Source: Chlamydomonas reinhardtii
Taxonomy: Eukaryota; Chlorophyta; Chlorophyceae; Chlamydomonadales; Chlamydomonadaceae
Length of the DNA: 64,000 bases
Direction of reading: 5' to 3'
Assembly (NCBI RefSeq): GCF_000002595.2
Contig: NC_057015.1
Coordinates: forward strand, 2,614,952 to 2,678,951
In this document: positions 25,907 to 37,099 of the stretch, one piece after another
Numbering within the stretch: the first letter of the stretch is position 1
Layout of the letters: every line of letters begins with the position of its first letter
Position numbers and translations under genes: made by a program
Notes under the pieces: model-generated
Database searches by the model: none
What the model was told of the DNA's origin: nothing
What the model saw: the letters and a program-made list of their open reading frames with translations, nothing else

Positions 25907-27601
25907 ATACAACATTACGACGGCACACCGCCTCGCCACGTCACGCCCGCGTCACTTCCCGCCCCACATCACACCGCATAGCCCGCTATGCCGCCACTCA
26001 CGCTCGCCGTCCTCCTCCGCCTTCACCAGGTGGCCGTGCGCCGCGCTGCCCGGCTGGTCGGCGCCGGCGGCGGAGGCGGCGGCGTGGATGGCGCGGCGGG
26101 CGGCGTCGTTGCGGATTCGCAGCGGCTCCATCGCAGACAGCCGCTCCTGCGAGTGGTGGGCGGGCGGAAGAATGTGTGTGTATGCTGTGTGTTTAAAGAG
26201 CACAAGGAAAACATTACGCGTAGGACAGGACGCGTGTATGTGTGTGAATGATAATGTGTGAAGAAGACTGTGCAGCGTGCCACACGCGGAGTAGTGCACA
26301 CCCACCAACCCAGTTTCAACACGGCCTGCGCCCCTCCCTCCCTCCCTCCCCACCTTTGCCGCCTCATGCGCCGCCAGCCACACCTCCACCGGCTCCAGCA
26401 GCCCGTGCCGCACCGCGTCCCGCACCACCAGCGGCAGGCACCCCGCCAGCTGCCGCAGCAGCGGCGGGTCGGACAGCAGCCGGCAGAGGCGTGGGTCGGA
26501 GGCGGCGGCGGGGGGGATGAGGGTGGGAGGCGTGGCGGTGAGGGTGGCGGGGTCGGCGGGGTCGGGCTGGGCGAAGTGGCGGGGGCGCGGCGCGTCGGTG
26601 AGGAAGTGGCTGGCGGCGCGGAGCATGTCTGTGGGGGGCGGTGGTGAGGTGGGGGAGAGGGAGGGAGAGAGGAGAAGGGGGAAGAAGGGGGCAGGTGGAT
26701 GTAAGAGGGATGGAAGAGGCATCACCGGCGCCGTTACTGCCGCAGCCGCTGACACGGCGCCACAGCGCGCTCCTTCCCCCCTTCCTCACTCGCGCTCGGA
26801 CGCTGAAGTTCAGAGGAAAAGCTCAAACAGCCACTACGAACGACTGGCCGTGGCTCCAGTTACATGCCACGAACTGCCCCATCGCACACACGCCCCTGGC
26901 TCTGAGCCCAGCTGGGTCTCGGCTTAGGATCAGCAAACATGTATCCCCTCCCCTCCCTCCCTCCTCTCCCGTCCTCCCCTTCCTCCTCCCTCCCTCCCTC
27001 CCTCCCTCCCCTCACCCACCGTCCCACCCCTCACGCCCTCACCCTCAGTGGCGCTGTCCCACTTGTGCAGGTGCCGCTCAAGCGCGTGCAGCTGCGCCGC
27101 GAAGGCGCCCGCCTCGCCCAGCGCCCGCCGCTCCGCCTCGAGGTGGGTGGGCCAGAAGTCACGAGCGCCCCAGTGCAGCGCCTGCCGGGTCTGTGCGGGA
27201 GGCGCGAAGGAGGTGGGAGGTTGCGCGGTAAGGGGCCGAGAAGGTGCGCGGGGGGAGGGGAGGGGTAGGAGAGCGGGCGGAGGGGAAGAGCAAGCGGGAG
27301 GAGGGGGCCTGGGCCCGGGACCCACGGGCCGTTTCGCCCGAGTGTTGCTTTCGCCTGTATCCGAACAACGGTTCTGTGTTTTTTTGTGTGCTGCGGCGAC
27401 AGCTCGGCAAAGAGCACGCAGCAGCGGAAGGCAGAAGGCAGAAGGCAGGCGCAGCGGCAGAGAGGCCACCCCCGTCAGAAGCTGAGTCAGCCCCCCCCCG
27501 CCTGCGGCGCCCGCGACACCCGAAGCCTGCTGCTGCTAGCAGCGCTTCCCCTTAGCTCGCTCCGCGAGACAGCAACTCACCCGTTCTGCTAGCTCCTGCA
27601 T
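18967..27601 (-). CDS. Unrecognised 1346-residue protein with DT(L/V)xGP repeats
   Basis: Fifteen minus-strand exons join in phase to a TGA at 18967-18969: 27601-27581, 27190-27043, 26628-26354, 26146-26002, 25690-25503, 25161-24943, 24734-24567, 24304-24152, 23841-23733, 23384-23164, 22983-22587, 22188-21928, 21780-21661, 21498-20452, 19535-18967. I do not recognise the family. Residues 1-330 look helical (RALGEAGAFAAQLHALERHL, AARRAIHAAASAAGADQPG). Later exons carry a recurring motif: FLRDTLMGP (~488), FITETLVGP (~619), FVRDTVAGP (~654), FVVDTLMGP (~749), a possible degenerate start FLMRPEMAP and a weak end EAIRRTVQEGA. Exon 10 has a His-Pro-Gln tract; exon 15 has two DLTxxGLP motifs. Much of the rest is Ala/Gly-rich. 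No signal peptide or membrane segment is evident. Start ATG 27601 is the first in frame, but an upstream exon is possible. Confidence 0.75.
22230..22294 (+). repeat. Dispersed intronic repeat A, copy 1
   Basis: TTGTAGATACC, then AGCCCAAACTAAACC, then GAGCGAGGAGGAGAGCGTGG, directly after a G run and a GT tract. It sits in intron 11 of the 15-exon gene. Confidence 0.75.
23430..23494 (+). repeat. Dispersed intronic repeat A, copy 2
   Basis: Nearly the same as the copy at 22230, again after a GT tract and G run, in intron 9 of the same gene. Confidence 0.75.
23544..23578 (+). repeat. Dispersed intronic repeat B, copy 1
   Basis: TTAAAGAGCACAAGGAAAAC followed by GTTGCGCAAAGACAG, framed on both sides by (GT)n. 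Related copies are at 26193-26230 and, reversed, 60685-60720. Confidence 0.75.
24471..24550 (+). repeat. (CA)n microsatellite
   Basis: Two CA runs separated by GCCGA, in intron 7 of the 15-exon gene. Confidence 0.95.
25258..25425 (+). repeat. (CCCAGC)n then (CCCAAG)n compound hexamer array
   Basis: Two adjoining hexamer arrays that differ by one or two bases per unit, inside intron 5 of the 15-exon gene. Long open frames over the array are repeat artefacts. Confidence 0.95.
25854..25902 (+). repeat. (CA)n microsatellite
   Basis: About 24 CA units in intron 4 of the 15-exon gene. Confidence 0.97.
26193..26230 (+). repeat. Dispersed intronic repeat B, copy 2
   Basis: TTTAAAGAGCACAAGGAAAA then CATTACGCGTAGGACAGG, preceded by GT-rich sequence, in intron 3 of the same gene. 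It is more diverged than the other two copies. Confidence 0.7.
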
Positions 27602-28331
27602 GACTGCTGCTGCGCTGTGACGCTCCCGAGTTGGTTCGTCCTGCAGCGCCGCGACCTTTCGGTTGCTGTGAATATCGACTACAAGACCAGGCTCTCGCTC
27701 CCTGTTGAGTGACAGCTTGCAATGTTCACAATCAGAAAGCTACAAGTTTTGCAGCGGAAATACAGCGCAAAGAAAGGTCTAGTCACTGAAGTGGCCCCCT
27801 GGCAATCCGGGGCTACCTCATCCGGGGTCCCTCACTCCCTCCCACGACTCCCTACATGGCAAACACACACCCGCACGTGTTCGGCAACGAACGCCGCGCA
27901 CAGCTCACAGCCTACGTACCTGTGACTAGACTTCAGGCCGGCGCACGGGATGGTGGCGTGTGCGAATGCCACGTTACACGTACCGCTGTGCTTGTGTTTT
28001 GGGTGCCGCGCTCTTAAACCACACCTGCCTCGTCAAGCCGCATCATGTCCCACCGCAATAGTATCAGCGAATCCAAACACCCGGGCTCCACAAGCCAAGC
28101 AACAGGAGCCGTACTCGCGTAACAAGTGGCATGCCGGCACGAAACCCAAGAGTGCACCACGGCACGCTCCGCACCCCCGCACACACACGGCCATCCCCCA
28201 CCGACACCACGACTGCTGCCGCGCGACACCGAGAGTGACAGTACGACACATGCTATCATGCGAACAATATAGTACATTATAAGAGTAACGCAGGGAGGCG
28301 CATGCCAACCCTTCAGGCGCGTGCTGAAATG
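27602..28331. other. Upstream region of the 15-exon gene
   Basis: No gene is seen. The frame of the first exon stays open on the minus strand to about 27745 without an ATG, so this may be leader, promoter or an extra coding exon with an acceptor there. Confidence 0.45.
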
Positions 28332-28336
28332 TTACA
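28332..28336 (-). terminator. TGTAA poly(A) signal of the alpha/beta hydrolase
   Basis: TGTAA on the minus strand about 555 nt past the hydrolase stop. Confidence 0.5.
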
Positions 28337-28889
28337 TACAGGTTCCTCACCTGGACCCCCCACACCCCAGCCATACCTCTCGACCTGGCTCAACCAATAT
28401 TGGATACACGCAATACCTATGACACGAAAAGATATGATTTGACGAGAATGATACACTGTCACGAGGAGTAACATGAAAGCAGTTGTGTGGAACTAACTGA
28501 TGCTGATGAAGTACATCGTTCCTTGCCTGTCACCCCGGCGCCGTCCCACTCACCCAGCACCCCTAACCTGCCTCAACTCTCTACCTGCATCGCCACACAC
28601 GCACGCTGCCGGACTGCCGGCCGTACAGATCACCCGGTCGCGCGGGGTAGACCATCACCTGTTACCAGGTACCAACACCAGCACCAGCACCAGCACCCTC
28701 GCGCGCACTCGTACCGGTCACAGGTCACCGCGTGGGCTGCCAGCGCCAGGAGCCAACGTTGCCACCGCTTCCACCGCCTCCGCCGCCTCCGCAGCAGAGA
28801 GCACGAGCTTCCCCACCGCAACGGGAGGCAGTTGAGCCAGTTTTGCGCCTGCTTCAGCCCTGCAGCCCCGTAGCCGCCGCTCCGTACCC

Positions 28890-29730
28890 TCACGTAGCCT
28901 TGGGTGTGGTGTGCTCGTCCAGCCACTGCAGCACCTGCGCCTTCACCTGCGGGTAACCAGAGTTGAAGACTTCGGGTCAGCCGCCCACCACACAAGCAAC
29001 AAATGCATCCAGGCATCAGTTAGGCCCTACGGCATACCGGTAACTACACGCCTTTCCTTCCCTGCAACCGTACCGGTATAATTTTGTACGCCCCTTCCTG
29101 AGCGTCGGATGATCCTGGGTTTGGCCACGACTACCGGTACCCTCCCTACCACACACAACCGCTGTGCGCCCGCGCACCTTGTCGTTCCCGGGCTCCTTCA
29201 GAATGATGTGCCACATGCCCTCAGGCGCCACAAACGTCTTGTCCTTGCTCTGCATGCGGCGCGGCACGGCGGGCAGCGGGCTGCGGGTCAGGCCTTCGCC
29301 ACGCCACATGGTCGCATGGTCGCATGGAGCACCACACAACCCATGGAGCACCACCCAATATTAGCAATGCGGCCCATCGACAAAATCAGCAGCAGCAGCA
29401 GCAGCTCCTTGTTGCAACTCCGCAAAATGACAGCCACAACAAGCCCCTGCCCGCCCCTTGCACGCACGTGCACACGCACCCATCCACCCATCCAGCCACC
29501 CACCCACCCACCCATGCACCCCCCACCTACCCCCCCCCCCCCACCTAACCCCCCCCCCACCCACCCACCCACCCACGCGCACACCCGCACCTGCGCCAGC
29601 GCGTACAGCCTCTTGGTTCCCTCTGGGTCTGTCTGCGTGTCGCCCTCGCTGTGGAACAGCAGCAGCGGCAGCGACAGCTCGCCGGTGTGGGCGGCCAGCC
29701 ACTCGGTGGCGCGGAGGTACTCCTGCGGGG

Positions 29731-29771
<41 letters not shown>

Positions 29772-32700
29772 ATGCGGGAGGGGAAGGAAAACGGGGGTGA
29801 GGGGAGGGGAGGAGAGGAAGTGAGCAAGGGTAGGTGGGCTGGGGACGGGGTGTCGGGGTACGCCCAAGCCCAACGGGGGAGGGGAGGGGAGGGGATTAAC
29901 TTTGAACCAATCCCGTAAGGAAGCAGTCGCGCTGCAAGGAAAAACTGCAGCCGCATATGAGGGGAGGGGAGGGGAGGGGGCGGCGGGCGTGAACCGGGCC
30001 GGCCCGGACGTGACGCCACGTGCTTGCACCCACCTGCGCAGTCCGGACGCGTGTGTTCTTGTGGTAGCAGTTGGGGTCTGCGTGTGCAGCGGGGGCGGGG
30101 CGGGGTTGGCGGTTAGCGCCACGGCGCTTTCCACCCGAGCCTGCATGAGCCTCGTGGCAGTTCCCCTCACCCCCTCTGGATGTCGGTATGCATGCAGCTG
30201 GGGGCCCACACGTCTTGGGTATCCACTATCCCTTACAAACACACACACACACACATACACACGCGCAGCCACTCACCGACGTCGTAGGCCTCCTGCAGGT
30301 CTGGGAACTTGGTGTTGCGGTTGGTGCTCAGTAGCGCCACCTCGGGCATCAGCCAGCTCAGCAGCCGACCCAGAGGCCTGTGCACCGTGCAGGTGCGTAC
30401 GTGTGACCGAGCTTGCAGGTGGTGAGGTATGAGCGCTGGGCTGTTGCACCAACGTACACGCACGACGAACCGTATAACCGTACCGTACCTTGCCGCGATC
30501 ACCCCGCATGTAATTAATTATTTTATCAGAAAACCCGAAATACCACGCACCTGAGGGGGGGTGCGGGGTTCTGCAGGAATTGTTTCGGGAGGGGTGCGGG
30601 GTTCCGCAGAAATACCCATCTGGGGCGTGCCGTGCTGCCAAAATCGCCAAATCGTCATTTTACCAGCTAGCGCTAGTGCTACATATATGACTACAGAGTA
30701 TCACCACCTAAAGCGTCGATGTTTTAGCCTGGCTGGGGCTGGGGCTGGGGCAGTTACCGCGGTGGCAATAGCAATGACAGTGGCGGTGGCGGTTGCAGCA
30801 CGCACGTTAAGGTGTGCAGTTTAACCACTGCGTAGGCTAGCAACGCGTGCCCCGCCCCCCCCCCCCCGAGCACACACACACACACAGTTGAAGGCCACAA
30901 TACACGCAGTTTCCAGGGGGGTGCGTGGTGCAAAATAGTTGCCGGTTCGGGGGTGCGTGGGGAAAAATTGTTTTTTCAGGGGTGCGTGGTATTGATGCCC
31001 CGGCGCTCAAAACAGGAGGCCACTACGATGTGCCCCGCACCTGACCGCCCTCCAATCCTGCCTCCCTCCCTCCTTCAAATCCAAACCCCGCAGGCACGCA
31101 GGCACGCAGGCACGCAGGCACGCACGCACGCAGGCAGGCACGCACGCACCTGAGGTAGGGGTTCAGTCCCTGCCGGGCCACCTTCTCCAGCGACACCATG
31201 GGCGCCAGGCAGATGCAGCCGGAGAACAGGGACGGCTGCGCAGCGATGGCGTTGTTGGGGGGGGGGGCAGCCATGCCGGGTATGTGATAGGACAGGGGTC
31301 CCAAGCGTTTTATACATTATCGTATGCGCCCTCATGCGGCCTGTCGCCACCCCCGCAGCCCCCCCAATGGGAGAGTAGCAGCAGCAGCATTCGGCGGGTC
31401 TACGCGCTGGAGCTGGCCGCTGGACATCGGTAACAACGCGTCTACTATACTACTGTGCCTGGCTACGCCAACCCTGCAGCCGCACCTCCCCCGCGGCCGC
31501 ACCTCACCCCCCGCACAGCCTCACCTCCTTGAGCGCCGCCGTGAGCACCACCGCGCCGCCACGGGACAGCCCCATGGCGAACAGCGGCGCACCCGCAGGC
31601 GCAGGCGCCGAGAAGCCGCGCAGAGGCACCTCCCGACTGGCCCTGCGCGGGGGATGCATGTGGGTTAGGTTGCTTCCACCATTTCAGGGTGGAGAGGTGT
31701 GCGGCCGAGCCCGAGGTGAAACGGCCCCACCAGCAGTGCAACCCGCAGCCTCCCGCACCCCCTCTTCCTGCAACCCCCTCCTCCTGCAACCCCCTCCTCC
31801 CGCAGCCTTTCTCCCGCACCCCCTCCTCCTGCAACCCCCCTCCTCCCGCAGCCTTTCTCCCGCACCCCCTCCTCCTGCAACCCCCCTCCTCCCGCAACCC
31901 CCTCCTCCTGCACCCTCCACCTCCCACACACCCTCCTCCTGCAATCCCCTCCTCCCGCACCCCTCCTCCTGCCCCCCCTCCTCCCACACCTCCTCCTCCT
32001 GCAACCCCCCTCCCCCCGTACCCCCCTCCTCCTCCCCCCGCACCTGGCAGTAGCAACCAGGTCCTCCACGTAGTCGTCAAAGGAGTCGCAGTAGCAGCGC
32101 AGACCCTCGCTGCGGCCCGCGCCGCGGTCGTCGTTGCCGGCCACAGCGTACCCGGCTGCGTTCAGGGCCGCCACGAATGACCCAGAGTACACACAGAACT
32201 TGCCAGGGCCCTGCGGCGTAAGTGTGAGTGCAAGGATCGGGGGTTGGTTGGGAGGGAGGGAGGGGAGGAGGTTGGGGCCGGGGTACGGCACGTGGTCGGC
32301 GAATGCATGTGTCTGAAGGCGGCGATGGCTTGGGGGGGGGCTCACAGCGGTGTGGCTGATTGCTGAGTACCTCCTATGCGGCATGCCTGCCTATGTCTAG
32401 CCCGACTTGAGGGGGGGAGACGCGCGCTGGCAAAGACTGAGCTCACTCTGGACCCACGTCCTTTTCCCTCTTGCCACCCCAGTCCCTACTTCCCGGCCCC
32501 AGCTCACGCGCCCTGCAAGACACATGCCCGTGTGCGGGCCCTACCTGGGGCCGAAGGTAGTCGAACGCGAGGTAGCAGCCGTGGCCGTGTGCCAGAACCA
32601 CGATGCCACGTGGCGTCACGTCCGGCGGCACCGGCCAGAAGTACCTGCGGAGTGCGGGTGCGCCGGGGCCGGACGGGGGAGGTGGCGGGTTCTCTCTTGC

Positions 32701-33046
32701 TGGCTTGCGTAGAATGAACGTGCCGTGGTGAGAGGGGGGTTGCGTTGTGGAGAGAGTATGGTGCATGTTGACAGCAGCTAGCCCGGTCGATGTGGGATGC
32801 GAGAATCCATGGGAAAGAGCGCGGACTAGGGCACGGAGTACGAGGTAGATGGCACGAGCGGGGTGCGTCTCCCACTCTGGTCTCCCTCTCTCCCCCGAAG
32901 GCCCGAACCCCGACTCACCGGCAGATGTTCAGGCCGTGTTTGTTTTTCACAAACTCTGTCTTCCCTCCATAAGGACCCAGGTATTCCTCTGATGGCTGGG
33001 TGCTAAGCACCATGTGCTCCGCGAGCGGCGGGAGGACAGCGGCCAT
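28890..33046 (-). CDS. Alpha/beta hydrolase, monoacylglycerol-lipase type
   Basis: Ten exons (33046-32919, 32644-32545, 32210-32044, 31642-31525, 31235-31150, 30377-30277, 30077-30034, 29722-29591, 29249-29178, 28946-28890) join in phase to 334 residues. The protein fits the monoglyceride lipase/lysophospholipase group, which releases fatty acid from mono- or lysolipids. Visible motifs are GIVVLAHGHG (oxyanion region), FAMGLSRGGAVV with nucleophile Ser158, HSEGDTQTDPEGTKRLY with Asp276, and GMWHIILKEPG with His306: a complete Ser-Asp-His triad. There is no clear signal peptide; substrate is inferred from family only. Exon 7 is a 44-nt microexon. Introns hold a GT array and a C-rich minisatellite. 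It shares a promoter with the HERPUD-like gene. Confidence 0.9.
29733..29770 (+). repeat. (GT)n microsatellite
   Basis: About 19 GT units in intron 7 of the hydrolase gene. Confidence 0.95.
31739..32040 (+). repeat. C/T-rich minisatellite in a hydrolase intron
   Basis: Imperfect repeats built of CCTCCTCCTGCAACCCC and CTCCCGCAGCCTTTCTCCCG words fill most of intron 3. Frames over it (Pro/Ser-rich one way, Gly/Glu-rich the other) are not genes. Confidence 0.9.
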
Positions 33047-33393
33047 GGGTGCGCAGCGTGTCGCTCGGTGGCACGTGCGGAAGCCTCTCCGAGAACGGGA
33101 CGGTGCGCTGGGCGTGTCGCTTCAGCCACAAGAGTTCGACAATACTACGGGTGAAGTCAGCGACCGGCCGAGCTCAAACCTAAACTCCGTCTTCCGAATG
33201 TTTGCGTGGATTGTGTTGCAGTCGAAGCACGCTTGCTTGGCAGAGACTGGTTACGAATGGTATATGATTGAACATTTATTTATAGGCTTGACGCCTGGAG
33301 AATGCCTGCGTACATCTAGGCAGTTGGATGAGACCTTGACCTCTTCTTGTGCAGCTGCCTGCCAGCGAAACCTATTTATTTCTCTGGCCGAAA
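33047..33393. promoter_or_regulatory. Bidirectional promoter, hydrolase and HERPUD-like genes
   Basis: 347 bp separate two divergent start codons. TATTTATA near 33275-33283 is the only AT-rich core-promoter-like word. Shared regulation is inference. Confidence 0.5.
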
Positions 33394-35022
33394 ATGGCTG
33401 CCTCTGATGACACAACGCTTGTTATAAAGAACCCTTCGCGGGCGAACCAGCACTTCAGCTTGCAGTTCCGCCTTGATGGGACGATTGCAGAGCTGCAACA
33501 GCGTCTAAGCGAAGCATACGACGGAAAACCAGCACCGGCAGACCAAACGGTGGGTGCACACGTCGTGCGGACACGCTGCAGCAACGTCCTTTCCTCAACC
33601 TTTCTCCTTGATTGCAGCTCATCTATGGTGGCAAGGTTCTAAAGGACCCAACGGCGAAGCTGAGGGACCTCGTGAGCAAGGTATGCAGCGGACCGCATGG
33701 TCCCAGGATCGCTCGGCATGTTTTGTGCGGGCGAATTCCCTTGTCTCACGACGTGCTGGACCTGCTGTTGGCCTTTACGTGCAGCATGATGCGCCTGAAG
33801 GACCGCACAGCATCCATCTGGTCATCAAGCAGAAACCTGCAACCTCGGGAGCGCCCACCCCAGCTCGCAGTGGTCAGGACAGCGGCGCAGCGTCCTCCTC
33901 GTCCTCTTACCGGCCGGTGGCGCCGCTCCCGGGGCAGCAACTGGGTGGAGGTGCTGCAGGTGCAAGCACCTCCACACGGCCGGTCCTGCCCCCCACACGG
34001 ATGGCGCCCACCGCTTCTGGCAGCGCAGCATCTGCGCCAAGTGGCGCCGCAGGCGCCAGCACCAGCGGCGCCGCAACGCCGGCCGGCCAAGCGGCCGCAG
34101 CGGCACATGCCGCAGCCGGCCACGGCGGGGCTCCCCAAGTGGAGTTAGACGAGGCGGCTGCGGCTGCCGCGCTGCTTCAGGCGGGCTGGGGCGGCGCGGC
34201 GGGCTTCCCAGGCCTGCTGGGCGTGCTGCCAGCGAACCTGTTCGGGGCGCACGGTGTGGCCGGCGCGGGGGCCGCCTTCGCGCCAGGCTTCCCCGGCTTC
34301 GCCGGCCGCCAACCCGCCGCCCCAGCGGCCGCCCATCCCGCGGCAGCGCCTGGAACCGCATCTGGGTCGGCCACGGGGACGGCGGCACCGGCCGCAGCCG
34401 CGTCCACGTCTGCACCTGCACAGGCGCAGGCGCAGGGGCATGGTATGGACAACGCCGCGGCCGCGGCAACGGCCGCGGCGCTAGGTGGCATGGCCTTCAC
34501 GCCCTACTACAACCCTGTGGTAGGGGGCGTGTACCAGGCGGCCTACAGCGCCGCGCTGGCAGCGCTGGCGGTGGCCTCGGCAGCCGAGCCCGGCGCCGGG
34601 GCAGCGGCGGCCGAAACGGCAGCCGCGGTCGCAACGGGCAGCAGCGGTGGCGCTGCCGGCGCCGGTGCCGGTGCAAGTGGCGGCAAGGGCGCGGCCGTCG
34701 CTGAGTCAGAGGCGAGCTCGGGCGCGGGAGCGGGGCCGTCCACGTCGGCGCCTGCGGCGGAGGCCGCTTCGGCGGGGGTGGACCCTGCCCAGCAGGTCGC
34801 GTACGTGCCCATGTTCATTCCGGCATACGGCCAGGTGAGGTTGCACGTGGTGCTGTGAGCCTGAGGCTGTGAGCTACACCGTAGACCGCCGGCGGCTGTG
34901 CGCCGCGCACAGGACCAGCCGGAAGCTGCGGCGCTCAGCTCCGCTCTGCTGTCAGGCTTGTCACCATGCGCCCTGTCGTGTCATGCCATGCACACACACG
35001 CGCGCGCGCACCCCCCCCCCCA

Positions 35023-35095
<73 letters not shown>

Positions 35096-36790
35096 ACACA
35101 CAGGTCGGCTACCTCTCCCCTTACGCCCAATACGGCGCGTACCCCTACGCGCACGCCCAGAACTACTACTACCAAGCCATGGGTGCCGCTGGCTTCCCCG
35201 CCTTCCAGGGCGCCGCGGGCACTGCCGCCCAGCCCGCTGGCGCCGGCGCCCAGGGCTACAGCATCACCATGGACCCGCACCTGGGCATGACGCTAAATAG
35301 AGGTCTGGGACCCGGAGGCACGCCGCTGACCGCCGCGAACCTGAACGAACTTCTACAGCAGCTGGACTACCATACTGCGGCGGGGGCCGCGGTGGCGGCT
35401 GCGCGGCGGGCGGCCGGGCGCGACGGCGTGGCGGCTGCGGCGGCTGCGGCGGCCGCGGCGGGAGCAGCTCGTGAAGGGGAGCAAGGTGCGCGGAGGGGGT
35501 GCGGGCGGGCACCGTGTGCCGGGGTCACTGGGCCCATGGGCTGCGGTCTTCAGCCTGTGTGTCCTGGGAAGCTACCGCCGGCCCCCCTGCACCACCGCCG
35601 TCTGCTCTCTCGCCCTCACGCTCCTGCTTTCCGCCCGGATCCCTCGCGCGCATACTCACGTGCGGCCTACGTGTGTGCCTCACCGCAGCCCGGCAGCGGC
35701 GGCGCGTGGTGCTGGCGCCCATGGCCATGGCCGTGGGTAACGACCAGGCGGCGGCGCGCAACGGCGCGGCGGCGGCGCTGCGGGCGGCGGGCGCGCGGCG
35801 GCCGCGCGTGTTCACCATCCGCATCAGCGCGCGGGTGCTGCTGCAGGTGCTGGTGTTCGCCATGGTGCTGTACCAGGTGCGTGTGTACATTTGTGTGCTT
35901 GTGTGTGTAAAAACAGAACAACAGAACGGGTCCTGGTCACTGCACACCGTGCATTGAACCCGATGGTGAGCTGAGGTCTTATCTAGGCATCTTCCATAGC
36001 GCACTCTTGGCTTATCTTGGTGACGATGCCGAAATGTCCTGGTAGTATGCGAGTATGAAGTAATAGGTGCAGGGTTGGGGGTTGGGGTGGGTCAGCATGG
36101 ACCGGGGCTTGATTTCCGCACCTTTGCCTGCGTCTTTCCACACGCCGCACCCACAGCACTACACGTGGCACCGCTTCCTGGCGCTGCTCATTGGCGGGCT
36201 GGTGCTGTGGATCACCTCCACTTGGGCGCCCTTCCGCCGCCTCATGCGGGGGATCCACGCCATGCCGCAGCCGCGGCCAGGCGGCGGCGCCGCGCCGGCA
36301 GCGGCAGGCGGCGCCGCTGGCGGCGGAGCGGGCGCGGCGGCTGGCGCCGGTGGGGCGCCGGCGGCACAGCAGCAGGCTCAGCGCAGGTGCGTTCCCGTCA
36401 CCCGCGCAGGCGCAACGCATTGCACTATCATCGCATCGTGTATGAGTCATGTTCGCCTTGGCCTCGCAATGCCTGAAATGTTGTTGTGTGTCACGCCAAA
36501 CGCGCAGGGGCGTATTTGCTGAGATCCTGGTGTTCATCGTGGGCTTCATCACCTCGCTGCTGCCCGCGTGGAATTTCAACCCCGAGGACGCGGCGGCGTT
36601 CGCGGCGGCGCAGGAGATGATGGCGGCGGAGGAGCGCCAGCGCCAGCAGCAGCAGGCACAGCAGGAGGCGCAGGCGCAGGGCGAGGCGGAGGGCGGCGCA
36701 GCGCCTGCTGACGCCGGGGCAGCGGCGGCGGCGCCGGCGGCACCGGCGGCGCCGGCAGAGGGTGCGGCTGTGGCGGCTGGGGAGCAATGA
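33394..36790 (+). CDS. HERPUD-like ubiquitin-domain membrane protein
   Basis: Seven exons (33394-33549, 33618-33680, 33785-34834, 35104-35485, 35689-35876, 36157-36386, 36508-36790) join in phase to 783 residues. Residues ~8-85 form a ubiquitin-like domain (TLVIKNPSRANQHFSLQF, GTIAELQQRLSEAY, LIYGGKVLKDPTAKLRDL). A Tyr-rich segment (YAQYGAYPYAHAQNYYYQAM) matches the tyrosine cluster of HERP. C-terminal hydrophobic segments (LLQVLVFAMVLYQ, FLALLIGGLVLWIT, EILVFIVGFITSLLPAW) match the HERP membrane anchor. In animals HERP sits in the ER membrane and supports ER-associated degradation. Here the middle is swollen by ~330 residues of Ala/Gly/Ser-rich sequence and the tail is Gln/Ala-rich. The assignment rests on domain order; function in the alga is inferred. 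Confidence 0.82.
35017..35103 (+). repeat. (CA)n microsatellite abutting an acceptor
   Basis: A CA array fills the 3' end of intron 3 of the HERPUD-like gene; its last CA merges with the CAG acceptor at 35101-35103. Confidence 0.95.
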
Positions 36791-36952
36791 GGGAGGGATG
36801 ATCTGTGCACACGTTTCAGAAAGGGTCAGCTACAGCTACACGACGCGCAGGTGAGGCGAGAGCGAGAGTGCGGTTACGGATGCCGAGGGCTAGGGCTGTG
36901 GCTGATGGTTGTATGACAGGCGCGGAGCACCGGATGAGGGCAACTATGGCAA

Positions 36953-36957
36953 TGTAA
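36953..36957 (+). terminator. TGTAA poly(A) signal of the HERPUD-like gene
   Basis: TGTAA 163 nt past the stop codon, a typical distance for this genome. Confidence 0.7.
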
Positions 36958-37099
36958 TCAGTATCGCAGGCAGTTGTGATTTTGGCAGGGCTCAGGATGG
37001 CACAGGAGCGATCAGTGGCATGCGCTTGGTCGTGGTACGAGGCCAGCAGAGGTCGTCGACCTGTCGGGAACTGGCAGGACAACTCGGGGCACGGGGCCA

